Source: Betaproteobacteria bacterium
GTDB taxonomy: Bacteria > Pseudomonadota > Gammaproteobacteria > Burkholderiales > Casimicrobiaceae
NCBI GenBank assembly: GCA_004293675.1
Contig: READ01000015.1
Coordinates: forward strand, 238,865 to 302,864
Direction: 5' to 3'
Length of the DNA: 64,000 nucleotides
Shown here piece after piece: positions 27,896 through 36,825 of the stretch (the stretch's first letter is position 1; every line of letters begins with the position of its first letter). The notes under the pieces are model-generated. The model was not told the DNA's origin and ran no database searches. It saw only the letters and a program-made list of their open reading frames with translations. A program made the position numbers and the translations under genes.

Positions 27896-28594
27896 ATGAA
27901 AAACCTACTGCTACTCTCAAATTCCCGCATGCCGACCACCGGCTATCTTGAGCATGCGATTGACGCGATCCGCGAAACGTTGGGTGATGCGAAGAACGTG
28001 GTGCTCATTCCCTATGCGAGCGTAACGATAGCCTGGGATTCAACAGCCAAAAACGTTCGTAACGCGCTCGAGTCGCTCGGCATTCAGATCACTGCGATTC
28101 ATCACTTCAAAGACCCAGCCGCGGCGCTTCGTGAATGCGATGCGGTGATGGTCAGCGGCGGCAATACGTTCAACCTGTTGCATCACCTGCGGCGTAAGGA
28201 ATTGATTGTTCCGCTTCGAAACGAAATCCTAAAAGGCAAGCCCTACATCGGTTGGAGCGCGGGCAGCGGCATTTGCGCACCCACGATTCGTACTACCAAC
28301 GACATGCCGATCATCGATCCTTCAGGCATGGATGCCTTGGGTGTGATTGATTTCCAATTGAACGCACACTATTCCAACGCCGTGCCCGAGGGTTGGATGG
28401 GCGAAACCCGCGACCAGCGCTTAGCGGAGTTTTGTGCGCTCAACCCAACGGTGCCGGTGTTTGGCTTACCCGAAGGCGATTGGCTCCGTGTGCGCGGCGA
28501 TGAGATTACGCTTCACGGGCCTTTCGACGGTAAGTGGTTTCGTGGCGGCGTTGAACCGGAGGTTGTGCACGCGGAGTGGTTGCTTAATCTCTGA
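27896..28594 (+). CDS. pepE: dipeptidase E (peptidase S51)
   Basis: Cytoplasmic peptidase specific for N-terminal Asp dipeptides (232 aa, normal length). The nucleophile serine is S121 in GWSAGSG, the class I glutamine-amidotransferase-like elbow. Other family motifs are MVSGGNTFNLLHHL, NDMPIIDPSGMDALG, FQLNAHY and GLPEGDWL. ATG start at 27896 directly gives the family N-terminus MKNLLLLSNSR. No clear operon partner; it converges with the glycosyltransferase gene downstream. Confidence 0.94.
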   Translation: MKNLLLLSNSRMPTTGYLEHAIDAIRETLGDAKNVVLIPYASVTIAWDSTAKNVRNALESLGIQITAIHHFKDPAAALRECDAVMVSGGNTFNLLHHLRRKELIVPLRNEILKGKPYIGWSAGSGICAPTIRTTNDMPIIDPSGMDALGVIDFQLNAHYSNAVPEGWMGETRDQRLAEFCALNPTVPVFGLPEGDWLRVRGDEITLHGPFDGKWFRGGVEPEVVHAEWLLNL

Positions 28595-28735
28595 TGGCAA
28601 ACTCAATCATTTGGAAGTGATGCGCTCGCTGGCCGTCAATTCAGATACGACCAATGGCTAAAAGAAAACTGTGTCGGCTTTTATTTGTAAACCGCCTTTA
28701 GCCAATTATCAAAAAGCAGGATTTTTATCGGCAAC

Positions 28736-28751
28736 GCCCGTTTTATATGGC
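28736..28751 (-). repeat. possible half copy of the 84-bp element
   Basis: GCCATATAAAACGGGC on the minus strand matches the end consensus of the 84-bp element (GCCNNATRAAAY). It lies between the convergent pepE and glycosyltransferase genes, as the full copies do near gene ends. A matching second end 84 bp away is absent, so it is at best a decayed or half copy. Confidence 0.35.
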
Positions 28752-28807
28752 GATCCCGCATAAAGTTATAGAAGCGGTGTGGCCGGGTTGTGTAGCGCTT
28801 CTCTGCA

Positions 28808-30991
28808 CTATTGGACACGTTCTAACGCAGCGATTAAGTGCTCGATACAGTACTTCACCGCGCGCCGGTCACGATAGACGTCGCTGGCGCGCGCGACCAT
28901 TTGACGGCGAAATGATTCGCGTGTTTCACTGAGCGTCGCTAGGGACACGGCAATATCGGCGTAGTGCTTGGCATCTGTGGCAATCGTGTGGGTTAGCTCT
29001 AGTTCTCGAAGCGCAGAGCTTGCGAACCGACTGCGCATCAAATCTGATGGCAAGGTGACGATAGGTGTACCGGCAGCCAGTGCGTCCCAGGTTGTAATGC
29101 CGCCCCCTACGGGAAACGGATCGAGCAACACGTCACACGCGGCAATGAGTTCGACAAATTCACTGCGCCTTCTGCGGGAAAAAAACTGCACTTGATTGGC
29201 ACACGTGCCCAAGTTTTTCGCGAAACGACGCTGCAACGCCGCTGTTTGCCCTGTCATTTTTGACGCCGGTAGCAGCAGCGTTCCATCGGGCAGCTGCTCC
29301 AGTATTTCTTTGAGCGTTGCGTCAAACTGCGGCATCAATTTGAATAATGATTGCGGACAGATCAGTAGGGCACCGCTGCGCGGTAAGCCGAGCGCCACGC
29401 GATCACGCTCTGGAGCGCGTCGCGCCACCGCAGGGAAATCTGGATAGATCGAACCTTCAGGAATTCGGATGAGTGATTCGCTGTAAAAGCGTTCACTGCC
29501 CGTCGGCTCCAGCGACGCGAAGCTCAAGTACGAATCAATGGTGTCGAGCCCGCTGGTGCAGGGATGTCCCAGCGTTGTCCACTGCACACGCGCTAATCGC
29601 GAATGTGCCAAGTAGTAGGTCAGTGCATCCATCCCAATTTCGGGAAACACCAGTGCATCAAGCTCAAGCGCCGCGATCTGATTTCGTGCTTCAAACAGGT
29701 CTACCGGTAAACGCAGCACTGTTGATCGGTCATCAATCTTGCGTGACAGTGCATCGTCGAACACTGGCGGAACACGCAGTACGTGAACATCAAACACACT
29801 ACGGGGTAGCGCGCTAATGAGGGCATGAATCGATTGCCCGACACTCTGATCGAACAAAAAATGTGAACAAAATCCAACTCGCCACTTACCCGCTTTTCGC
29901 GCGTTGTTGAGGTGCGGCGCTTCAAATTTCAGAAGGGGTGAGGCGTGCCGTAAACTCTTGGCTAGCGAGCCGAGTAGAACTTGATCGTCGCTACGACCAT
30001 GGTACGAAAGATAAAACGGCGTGTCGCCAAACTCACTGAGCGGATCGGTGAGCTGCACCGATTCCGCACGCAGCATTTCAAGCGAATGGAGCATGCCAGC
30101 GCGCGCCGTATCGATCGCCGCCTCAGTCTCAGCAATTGAGGGTAGCAACGTCGCAAGACGAAACTGTGCGCCCGCGCTGTTGTTTAACTTTGCCGCGGTC
30201 GAATAGAGCGTCTTTGCGTCTTCAGTGTCGGCGTTTTCAGCCGCCATCAGTGCCGCATTCATCACTAAAACTAGATTTTGAGGTTGGCGCGCTATGCCCT
30301 GCGCATAGGCCGCACGTGCCGCTTCGATGTTGCCTACAGCTTCTTCGGCTTGCGCCAAGGCATTACAAATGTCACCTGACGCTGGTATTCGTTTGCTACT
30401 GGCTCTTGCTAGCGAAAGTGCCTCGCTTTGTGCGGCGAGATCAATCAGCAGTGTGACTAAACTGGCTCGAGCCAACGCGTTGTCGGGATCGCGGCGAACG
30501 CATTCTTTGAGCTCGCGGTGGGCTAATTCGAGCGCGCCACTTTGAATGGCGTTGAGCGAACGATTAAGTCGCGCTTCGTGCAGCTGAGGGTTTTCAGCCA
30601 ATGCAGCAGCATAGTTGCGCTCAGCGGCGTCGTGATCACGGGCGGCGCGAAAAATATTACCAAGGTTGTTCAGCGCGGGCGCATAGCGTGGATTGATCGC
30701 AAGTGCACGATCGTAATCAGCGCGCGCTAAGTCGAGCTTCTGCATATTCTGATGAACCAGGGCTCGGTGATAGTGTGCCTCAGCCGTCACTTTGGGTGCA
30801 ATGTCTATGAGTGTGTTGAGGCGATTGAGCGCGAGCTCATTACGTGATTCCTTCCACGCCGCCACACCTCCATAGAAAAGCGCCGCTAGGTCGCCCGCAT
30901 TGCTCTTAAGCGCTGCTTCGTAGAGCGGTAGCGCATCAAAAATGTTGCCAGCCTTGTGAAGCGCGAGCGCCTTTTGCAGCGCCTCGCTCAT
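28808..30991 (-). CDS. TPR protein with SPINDLY/OGT-like (GT41) glycosyltransferase domain
   Basis: Protein of 727 aa. Residues 1-330 are TPR repeats (AEAHYHRALVHQNMQKLDLA, RYAPALNNLGNIFRAA). Residues 350-727 resemble the GT41 catalytic region of O-GlcNAc transferases and SPINDLY proteins: VGFCSHFLFDQSVG, DALVFPEIGMDALTYYLAHS, QWTTLGHPCTSGLDTIDSYL, LLICPQSLFKLMPQFD, and the sugar-nucleotide region DVLLDPFPVGGGITTWDALA. It probably glycosylates proteins on Ser/Thr, with unknown donor and targets. The ATG overlaps the stop of the DUF4230 gene upstream (ATGA), so the two are translationally coupled. Confidence 0.85.
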   Translation of the reverse strand: MSEALQKALALHKAGNIFDALPLYEAALKSNAGDLAALFYGGVAAWKESRNELALNRLNTLIDIAPKVTAEAHYHRALVHQNMQKLDLARADYDRALAINPRYAPALNNLGNIFRAARDHDAAERNYAAALAENPQLHEARLNRSLNAIQSGALELAHRELKECVRRDPDNALARASLVTLLIDLAAQSEALSLARASSKRIPASGDICNALAQAEEAVGNIEAARAAYAQGIARQPQNLVLVMNAALMAAENADTEDAKTLYSTAAKLNNSAGAQFRLATLLPSIAETEAAIDTARAGMLHSLEMLRAESVQLTDPLSEFGDTPFYLSYHGRSDDQVLLGSLAKSLRHASPLLKFEAPHLNNARKAGKWRVGFCSHFLFDQSVGQSIHALISALPRSVFDVHVLRVPPVFDDALSRKIDDRSTVLRLPVDLFEARNQIAALELDALVFPEIGMDALTYYLAHSRLARVQWTTLGHPCTSGLDTIDSYLSFASLEPTGSERFYSESLIRIPEGSIYPDFPAVARRAPERDRVALGLPRSGALLICPQSLFKLMPQFDATLKEILEQLPDGTLLLPASKMTGQTAALQRRFAKNLGTCANQVQFFSRRRRSEFVELIAACDVLLDPFPVGGGITTWDALAAGTPIVTLPSDLMRSRFASSALRELELTHTIATDAKHYADIAVSLATLSETRESFRRQMVARASDVYRDRRAVKYCIEHLIAALERVQ

Positions 30992-31710
30992 GGCGTTAAA
31001 GCGTCTCTTTGCAGCGACTTCATCTCGCGCGTTCGATCAATCTCGACAACGTTGCCGCTGAATGCGAGCTTCGGGTTGACAGCGCCGAGTGAGTTGGCGA
31101 GGGGTAGCAGCGTGGCGCGCGCGCTGGCTTCGACCTCGGGGCGTAGCTGTTCGATCAATTGGTGCGCGTGGCTTTGTGCGTGGGCACAGGCGCCTTCGAG
31201 CAATCGATTTTTGTCTTCTTCCGTAAAGCCCGGTCCGAATGCGCCGTTGAGCAAATCGGGTAGCAACCAGGGCATGAATTTCGAGCGCTGCTCGTCATAG
31301 AAACGGAGTGAGCGCACAGAGATTTCCGCCCGTACTGGCGGTAACTGCAAAAGTGTGTGGGGGCCGCCCGCTTCATCGATCGCTCGCTCAATCATGAATT
31401 GTGGGCTTCGCAGGTCGTAGCGAAAATCAATCTGAAATTCGAAAATCATCGCGAGCTTTTTTTGCGAAAACGCCCAGCGCAAATACTTGCGACCGAATTC
31501 GCCAAAACTGTAATCAGTTTCGGTGACGATTTCTTTGGTGATAGCTTTAAAAACCGATAGCTCACCGACTGCGCGCATGCCTTCAAGCGATACGTGAGCG
31601 TGTGTCGCGTTAGCGGTCGCAGCCGACCGGCCGCGAGAAAACCACCATCCAGCTCCGGCGCCGACAGCCAGCGCAACGAGGAGCGCAACCAAAGAAAGCA
31701 AGGAATCCAT
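30988..31710 (-). CDS. DUF4230-like membrane-anchored protein
   Basis: Protein of 240 aa from the ATG at 31710, giving an N-terminal transmembrane anchor (LLSLVALLVALAVGAGAGWWF) followed by a soluble domain. The segment RAVGELSVFKAITKEIVTETD and the later region resemble DUF4230, a family of anchored proteins of unknown function. An upstream in-frame start at 31764 would place charged and cysteine residues ahead of the anchor and is less likely. It sits directly upstream of, and overlaps, the GT41 glycosyltransferase. Confidence 0.65.
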   Translation of the reverse strand: MDSLLSLVALLVALAVGAGAGWWFSRGRSAATANATHAHVSLEGMRAVGELSVFKAITKEIVTETDYSFGEFGRKYLRWAFSQKKLAMIFEFQIDFRYDLRSPQFMIERAIDEAGGPHTLLQLPPVRAEISVRSLRFYDEQRSKFMPWLLPDLLNGAFGPGFTEEDKNRLLEGACAHAQSHAHQLIEQLRPEVEASARATLLPLANSLGAVNPKLAFSGNVVEIDRTREMKSLQRDALTP

Positions 31711-31830
31711 AGATGAATAAGGTGGACTTAAAACCAAACAACAATCGAAGTGAAACGCTAGCAAAGCTTTGCGTCCTAGCGCAGCGTCGTCCTAGTTCGC
31801 GAAGCGAACGTCGTCATCTCGTCCTAACGG

Positions 31831-33300
31831 CTAGAGAAGCACGATGTCGTACTGCTCTTGTGAATATCCTGTTTCTACTTGCAACGACACTGGTTTCGCA
31901 ATTTCATCAGACACCTGGGCTAGTGTGGCTGATTCATCGTCGAGTAGCAAATCAATCACGCTCTTTGACGCCAAAATTCGGAATTCACGGGGATTGAATT
32001 GCTTCGATTCGCGCATGATTTCGCGCAAAATTTCGTAGCAAACGGTTTGCGCTGTTTTGATTTCGCCGCGGCCGTTGCAGGTTGGGCAGACTTCGCACAG
32101 GATATGCGCTAGTGACTCGCGCGTTCGTTTGCGCGTCATCTCAACTAAACCGAGATGCGTAAAACCATTGACGGTCAAACGGGTGCGATCGTTGGCGATA
32201 GCTTGGTTGAGCGCTGCGAGCACGGCTTCGCGATGCTCCACTAAATCCATATCGATGAAATCGATGATGATGATGCCGCCCAAGTTTCGGAGTCGCAATT
32301 GCCGAGCGATGGTTTGCGCAGCCTCCAAATTGGTCTTGAAAATCGTGTCGTCAAATGATCGCACGCCCACGAAACCACCGGTGTTGACATCAATCGTGGT
32401 GAGCGCTTCGGTTTGATCGATGATGACGTAGCCGCCGCTCTTTAAATTGACACGTCGCAACAGCGCGTTTTCAATTTCTTGTTCGACGCCGTACATGTCG
32501 TAGAGTGGCCGCGCGCCTTGATGTAGCTGCACACGATCAGTCAATGCGGGCGCATAGCGGGCGGCAAATTCAAGCATTGCTTGTTGCGCACTGACGGAGT
32601 CAACCAGAACACGCTGCGTTTCCTCGTTCGCAAAATCACGAAGTACGCGCTCAGCGAGCGTCAAATCTTGATGCAGTAACGATCCCGATTTCACCGTTTT
32701 GCTGCGTGCGAGCACGTCGCCCCAAAGCTTCGTTAAGTAATCCACATCGCGCGCTAGTTCGCGTTCCGTTGACTTTTCGGCCATCGTGCGGATGATGAAT
32801 CCACCGTGTGGCGCATCCGGTGGTAGCAATTTTGTTAGCGTGTCTTTGAGCAGCGCACGTTCAGTCTCGTCTTCGATGCGCTGCGAAATGCCGATGTGTG
32901 AATCTTGCGGTAGATGCACCAACAAACGACCTGCGAGTGAAATTTGTGTCGAGAGCCTAGCGCCCTTGGTGCCAATCGGGTCCTTGATGACCTGCACCAT
33001 CAAGGGCTGGCCTTCCGAGAGAATCGTTTCGATGGGTTTGGGCGTGGTTTCGGGCGAGTGCTGCGCGTTTCGGTATTCCCAAATGTCCGCTACGTGCAAA
33101 AACGCGGCGCGATCTAGGCCGATCTCAACAAACGCGCTTTGCATGCCGGGCAACACGCGTGCTACGCGTCCCAGATAAATGTTGCCCACCAAGCCGCGAT
33201 GGCTCGCTCGCTCAATGTGCAATTCCTCGATCACGCCATGATCGAGCACAGCCACCCGCGTCTCTTGCGGGGTGACATTAATCAGTATTTCTTCGGTCAT
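31831..33300 (-). CDS. rng: ribonuclease G
   Basis: Endoribonuclease that matures the 16S rRNA 5' end and degrades some mRNAs (489 aa). It has an S1-like N-terminal domain (NIYLGRVARVLPGMQSAFVE). The catalytic DNase I-like core has the two metal-binding acidic motifs TTIDVNTGGFVG and IIIDFIDMD. A zinc-link CPTCNGRG joins to the small domain. The ATG at 33300 (MTEEILINVTPQETRVA) matches the family start, so a codon 12 bases upstream is not used. Follows maf on the same strand, the usual betaproteobacterial order. Confidence 0.96.
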   Translation of the reverse strand: MTEEILINVTPQETRVAVLDHGVIEELHIERASHRGLVGNIYLGRVARVLPGMQSAFVEIGLDRAAFLHVADIWEYRNAQHSPETTPKPIETILSEGQPLMVQVIKDPIGTKGARLSTQISLAGRLLVHLPQDSHIGISQRIEDETERALLKDTLTKLLPPDAPHGGFIIRTMAEKSTERELARDVDYLTKLWGDVLARSKTVKSGSLLHQDLTLAERVLRDFANEETQRVLVDSVSAQQAMLEFAARYAPALTDRVQLHQGARPLYDMYGVEQEIENALLRRVNLKSGGYVIIDQTEALTTIDVNTGGFVGVRSFDDTIFKTNLEAAQTIARQLRLRNLGGIIIIDFIDMDLVEHREAVLAALNQAIANDRTRLTVNGFTHLGLVEMTRKRTRESLAHILCEVCPTCNGRGEIKTAQTVCYEILREIMRESKQFNPREFRILASKSVIDLLLDDESATLAQVSDEIAKPVSLQVETGYSQEQYDIVLL

Positions 33301-33387
33301 TGCTGACCCCAATTCTCAAATGTTTATTGCGTTCGCTGCGATCAACGTGCCGCAGCGAAACCAGCAAACACTTTGGACGGGTGGCCG

Positions 33388-33996
33388 TTAAACCGTTTTT
33401 ATCCCAAATCGCGACAACAAAATCGCCGTTTCATAAATCGGTAAACCCATCACGCCGGAATACGAGCCCTCAATGCGCTCGACGAATATTGCGCCCAGAC
33501 CTTGGATGGCGTACGAGCCCGCTTTGCCCATGGGCTCACCGCTGGCGATGTACTTTTTGATTTCATCGTCGTTTAAATCGCGAAATCGAACGCGCGTCAC
33601 ACAGGTGTCGTGCAACATTTGCGAACCATTGGTCACCGCTACCGAGGTGAGCACTTCGTGTGTTGTACCGGAAAGTTTTCGCAGCATGCGCGCGGCGTCG
33701 GCGGCGCTGGTGGGTTTGCCCAGAATCGTGCCGTTGTGGACGACCGTGGTGTCGGCGCCCAATAGCGGCATCGGCGTCATCGCGCGCTGCTTCACGCGCA
33801 ACAGCCCGATTTGCGTTTTCATTTTGGCCATGCGCTCGACGTAAATGAACGGGTTTTCACTCGGCAGCGGCGATTCATCGACATCACGCATGCGAGCGCC
33901 GTCTTCGCGAAGCATCAACATTTTGCACGCGACGCCCATTTGCTGGAGTAGTTCGAGCCGACGCGGGCTCTTTGAGGCTAGATAGATCTCATTCAT
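33388..33996 (-). CDS. maf: Maf-family nucleotide pyrophosphatase
   Basis: Hydrolyses (d)TTP, UTP or modified nucleotides to monophosphates (202 aa). The family signature LASKSPRRLELLQQMGV starts at residue 6, and the catalytic acidic motif is GADTTVV with the downstream SYAIQGLGAIFVERIEGSYSG segment split here into SYAIQGLGA and VERIEGSYSG. It lies between rlmH and rng as in other betaproteobacteria. Substrate class (YhdE-like versus YceF-like) cannot be settled by eye. Confidence 0.93.
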   Translation of the reverse strand: MNEIYLASKSPRRLELLQQMGVACKMLMLREDGARMRDVDESPLPSENPFIYVERMAKMKTQIGLLRVKQRAMTPMPLLGADTTVVHNGTILGKPTSAADAARMLRKLSGTTHEVLTSVAVTNGSQMLHDTCVTRVRFRDLNDDEIKKYIASGEPMGKAGSYAIQGLGAIFVERIEGSYSGVMGLPIYETAILLSRFGIKTV

Positions 33997-34064
33997 ACAT
34001 TGATAGTTTTACAGCGTCTAGAGCATGGTTGGAAGAGCATCGGTGTCGCCACGGCAATATTTTC

Positions 34065-34535
34065 CTAGTCGCGATGGTAGGGATGACCTGCCAGCAGACT
34101 GACGGCACGGTATAGCTGCTCGATCAGCAGCACCCGTGCCATACCGTGTGGCAGGGTGAGCTTCGAGAGCCCGATTTGGTGATGGGCTTGCTGCTTTAGC
34201 GTCGCGTCAAGCCCGTCAGCGCTCCCGATCAGGAACGTTGCGGCCGGTCCTTCGCGAGACCAACGCTGTAAATGTTCAGCGAGTGCGCGGGTAGTGAGCT
34301 GTTCGCCGCGCTCATCAAGCGCTATGACGATCGTTTGCTTGGGCAATTGCGCCCGAATTCGCTCGGCTTCGGTGGCCAAAATCGATTCGGTGGAACGATT
34401 GGCCGCGCGCTTTTCGGGTTTCAGCTCGGTCAGCTCAAACGGCCACTCGGGCGGAAATCGTTTTGTGTATTCATCCGTGCCGTCGGCCACCCAACGCGGT
34501 TGGTTGTGGCCGAGCGCAATCAGTTTTAAACGCAT
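34065..34535 (-). CDS. rlmH: 23S rRNA pseudouridine1915 N3-methyltransferase RlmH
   Basis: SPOUT methyltransferase acting on pseudouridine 1915 of 23S rRNA on the assembled 70S ribosome (156 aa, the normal size). It shows IALDERGEQLTTRALAE, the SAM-binding knot FLIGSADGLD and the conserved C-terminal tail LYRAVSLLAGHPYHRD. Normally adjacent to rsfS; here a foldback element separates them. Confidence 0.96.
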   Translation of the reverse strand: MRLKLIALGHNQPRWVADGTDEYTKRFPPEWPFELTELKPEKRAANRSTESILATEAERIRAQLPKQTIVIALDERGEQLTTRALAEHLQRWSREGPAATFLIGSADGLDATLKQQAHHQIGLSKLTLPHGMARVLLIEQLYRAVSLLAGHPYHRD

Positions 34536-34556
34536 GAGGCTCGGCGAATCGGTTAG

Positions 34557-34722
34557 CTAGGGAGACGCTGATTAAATGGACGCCGAGCAGCGCGCCTTGT
34601 TTTGGGATGAAACACGAGCCGAAAAACGCAGTAATAGCGGGCTATTACGAGTAGTTTCGACGAAGTAGTTCGCCCAAAACAAGGATGCGATGCCGGTGGC
34701 GATTTAATCAGCGTCTCCCTAG
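34557..34722. mobile_element. 166-bp foldback MITE-like element flanked by CTAG
   Basis: Perfect terminal inverted repeats GGGAGACGCTGATTAAAT lie at both ends, bounded by CTAG on each side (34557-34560 and 34719-34722). A second inverted pair CCTTGTTTTGGG lies further in (34595-34606 and 34673-34684), and a central hairpin GTAATAGC-GG-GCTATTAC is at 34631-34648. There is no ORF for a transposase. The CTAG flank (a YTAR-type target) and GG ends are reminiscent of IS5-group elements. It ends five bases beyond the rsfS stop. Confidence 0.75.
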
Positions 34723-34727
34723 CGACG

Positions 34728-36005
34728 CTATTTGCGTTTGGCGACCAGTTTTTTGGCTGCGACTTTTGTGCTGGATGCCTTCTTCGCCGCGGGTTTCTTG
34801 GTTGCGATGACTTTCGCCACGGGCTTTTTCACGGCAGGCTTCTTTACCACTACTTTTTTAACGACCGCAGTTTTGGCGCTGGGTTTCTTCGCGGCTGGCT
34901 TTTTTGCAGCCGCTTTTTTCGCAACGACCTTTTTCAAAGCGGGCTTTTTGACTGCAACTTTCTTTACCGCAGCTACTTTTTTCGCGACCGGCTTTTTAAC
35001 TGCTGGCTTCTTTGTCGCGACCGCTTTTTTCACCGCAATTTTTTTGGCGGCTGGTTTCTTAGCGGCAGTGGTTTTGGCTACCACTTTCTTGGCTGCAACT
35101 TTTTTTGCTGCTGGCTTTGGCGCTGCTTTCGTTGCAGGTTTTTTAACGGCCGCGGGTTTCACGACCACCTTTTTCGCCGCAACTTTTTTTGCCGCTGGCT
35201 TTGCTGGGACGGATTTTTTTGTGGCCGCCTTCTTGGTCGCCGCGGTCTTAGCCGCAGGTTTTGCGATCGGTTTTACGGTTGGTTTTGCGGCTGGTTTTGC
35301 GGCTGGTTTCGCTACTGGTTTCGCGGCCTTCGATTTCACGGTCGCAGCGGGCTTGACGGCTTTTGGCGCTTTCACTGCGGCGGGTTTGACCGCCTTGGGC
35401 GCAACGACTTGGGTTGCCTTGGCGGCGGGCGCCTTAATGGCTGGTTTCGCGGCTCCCTTTGTGGCTGCCTTTGCGGCTGCCTTTGCAACGACTTTGGCCG
35501 CAGTTTTTGCCACAGGCTTCGCGATCTCCTTTGCGATCGGTTTCGCTGCAACGGGCTTCGCTGCAACGGGCTTCGCGGCAACCACTGAAGCAACTTTCTT
35601 GGTTTCGGCAACCGTGGTGGGCTCGGGTGCAGACGCCTTGACTAACCCTTTATCGGGTTTCGCGGCAATCCGAATGGCGCCTGCCGCGGGCGTCCACAGC
35701 TCTTCGAGGTTATAGAGCGCGCGGGTTGTGGGCTGCATGATGTGCACCACCGTGTCACCGCAATCTACGATCACCCATTCACCGGTATCCAATCCCTCAG
35801 TGGCGTAAACGCCGCCGCCCGCTGCTTTCACATCGTCGCTCACGTTTTTCGCGAGCGCTTTGGCTTGGCGCGGACTGTCGGCGGTGGCGATCACCAGCGT
35901 GTCATACATCGCGGTCAACGAGCGCGTATTGAGCACCGTGATGTCACGTGCTTTGATGTCTTCGAGTGCGGTGACGACGAGTTGAGGGATTTTTTCGAGT
36001 TGCAA
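34728..36005 (-). CDS. rsfS: ribosomal silencing factor RsfS with ~300-residue Lys/Ala-rich tail
   Basis: RsfS binds ribosomal protein L14 and blocks joining of the subunits. The conserved domain covers about residues 1-115 (VVTALEDIKARDITVLN, TDTGEW-type segment GLDTGEWVIVDCGD, VVHIMQPTTRALYNLEELW). It is followed by about 300 residues of histone H1-like repeats (AAKKVAAKKVV, AKPVAAKPVAAKPI). The usual RsfS is 105-150 aa. The TTG start at 36005 is chosen because AAGGA lies five bases upstream and the domain begins there; an in-frame start at 36131 would add a Cys/Arg-rich stretch overlapping nadD. The tail is probably nucleic-acid binding. Confidence 0.88.
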   Translation of the reverse strand: MQLEKIPQLVVTALEDIKARDITVLNTRSLTAMYDTLVIATADSPRQAKALAKNVSDDVKAAGGGVYATEGLDTGEWVIVDCGDTVVHIMQPTTRALYNLEELWTPAAGAIRIAAKPDKGLVKASAPEPTTVAETKKVASVVAAKPVAAKPVAAKPIAKEIAKPVAKTAAKVVAKAAAKAATKGAAKPAIKAPAAKATQVVAPKAVKPAAVKAPKAVKPAATVKSKAAKPVAKPAAKPAAKPTVKPIAKPAAKTAATKKAATKKSVPAKPAAKKVAAKKVVVKPAAVKKPATKAAPKPAAKKVAAKKVVAKTTAAKKPAAKKIAVKKAVATKKPAVKKPVAKKVAAVKKVAVKKPALKKVVAKKAAAKKPAAKKPSAKTAVVKKVVVKKPAVKKPVAKVIATKKPAAKKASSTKVAAKKLVAKRK

Positions 36006-36054
36006 GCGATTCCTTTTGGAGTGCGGTGGCGCGCCGCTGAAAGAGCGCAGCGCG

Positions 36055-36744
36055 TTAATTGGGGCGGGCGTAGAGCCGATTCCCACGAATATAGGCCAGC
36101 ACCGAGGCCGGTAGCAATGGCAGCAGCGCATTATCCGACGCGCCAGCGGTCAGCATGTTGCGAATTTCGGTGGCGGAAATGGCCTGCGGAGCTACAGTGT
36201 GCAGCAATAAACGACCGTGGGCCGAGCTTCGCAGCGCGTGCGGATCGTTCGTGAGTCGGCCGTTCCATACCTCAGCCAGCTGCGCCGACAATGCGCTGGC
36301 CACCGCGAAACCGGGGCGATTGAGCACCACAAAGTGCGCCAGGTCGAACAAATGCTGCCACTGATACCAACGTGTGATGCCCAAAAACGCGTCGATGCCG
36401 ACGATCCAAAGTAGTGGTCGCTCGGGAAATTCGCGGCGAAAATGCTCCAGTGTCAATGCGGTGTAGCTCGGCGCGTCGCGGGTCAATTCGCAGTCGTCTA
36501 CGCTGAGCCCCGGAAACGCAGAAACACCTAAGCGAAGCATCGCCAAGCGCTGATCTGCGCTGGCGCTGGTGGCATCGCGATGCACCGGTTTTTTCGAGGG
36601 AATGAGCCGAATTTCGGGTAATTTCAGCGCGATGGCTGTGTCAGTCGCCACACGCAAATGACCGAAGTGAACCGGGTCAAAGGTGCCGCCGAACAGCGCA
36701 AGCGGCGCAGCGGGCGATTCGGATGCGGGATCAAACGTGTTCAC
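36055..36744 (-). CDS. nadD: nicotinate-nucleotide adenylyltransferase
   Basis: Adenylates nicotinate mononucleotide in NAD synthesis (229 aa). The nucleotidyltransferase motif is LFGGTFDPVHFGHLRVA (HxGH type) and the C-terminal ISATEIRNML matches the ISSTxIR motif. It begins with GTG at 36744; the first conserved residues follow about 15 codons later, so the exact start is uncertain. First of the minus-strand nadD-rsfS-rlmH-maf-rng series. Confidence 0.95.
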   Translation of the reverse strand: MNTFDPASESPAAPLALFGGTFDPVHFGHLRVATDTAIALKLPEIRLIPSKKPVHRDATSASADQRLAMLRLGVSAFPGLSVDDCELTRDAPSYTALTLEHFRREFPERPLLWIVGIDAFLGITRWYQWQHLFDLAHFVVLNRPGFAVASALSAQLAEVWNGRLTNDPHALRSSAHGRLLLHTVAPQAISATEIRNMLTAGASDNALLPLLPASVLAYIRGNRLYARPN

Positions 36745-36825
36745 CGCGACAGTCTAGAGCACAGCTCGTCGTGTCACGGTCTACGCTCGACTTTGATGCA
36801 ATGAAAATGAGCTTTATGCTTGTAA

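Noticed and set aside
28668-28751. Sixth full copy of the 84-bp element
   Set aside because: Only one end matches; the position 84 bp away lacks the expected GCC end. It is listed as a possible half copy.
34732-35715. Long plus-strand open frame (about 327 codons) opposite rsfS
   Set aside because: It is the antisense of the Lys/Ala repeat tail, giving Phe/Ala-rich repeats. It has no ribosome-binding site and no family resemblance; RsfS on the other strand is a clear gene.
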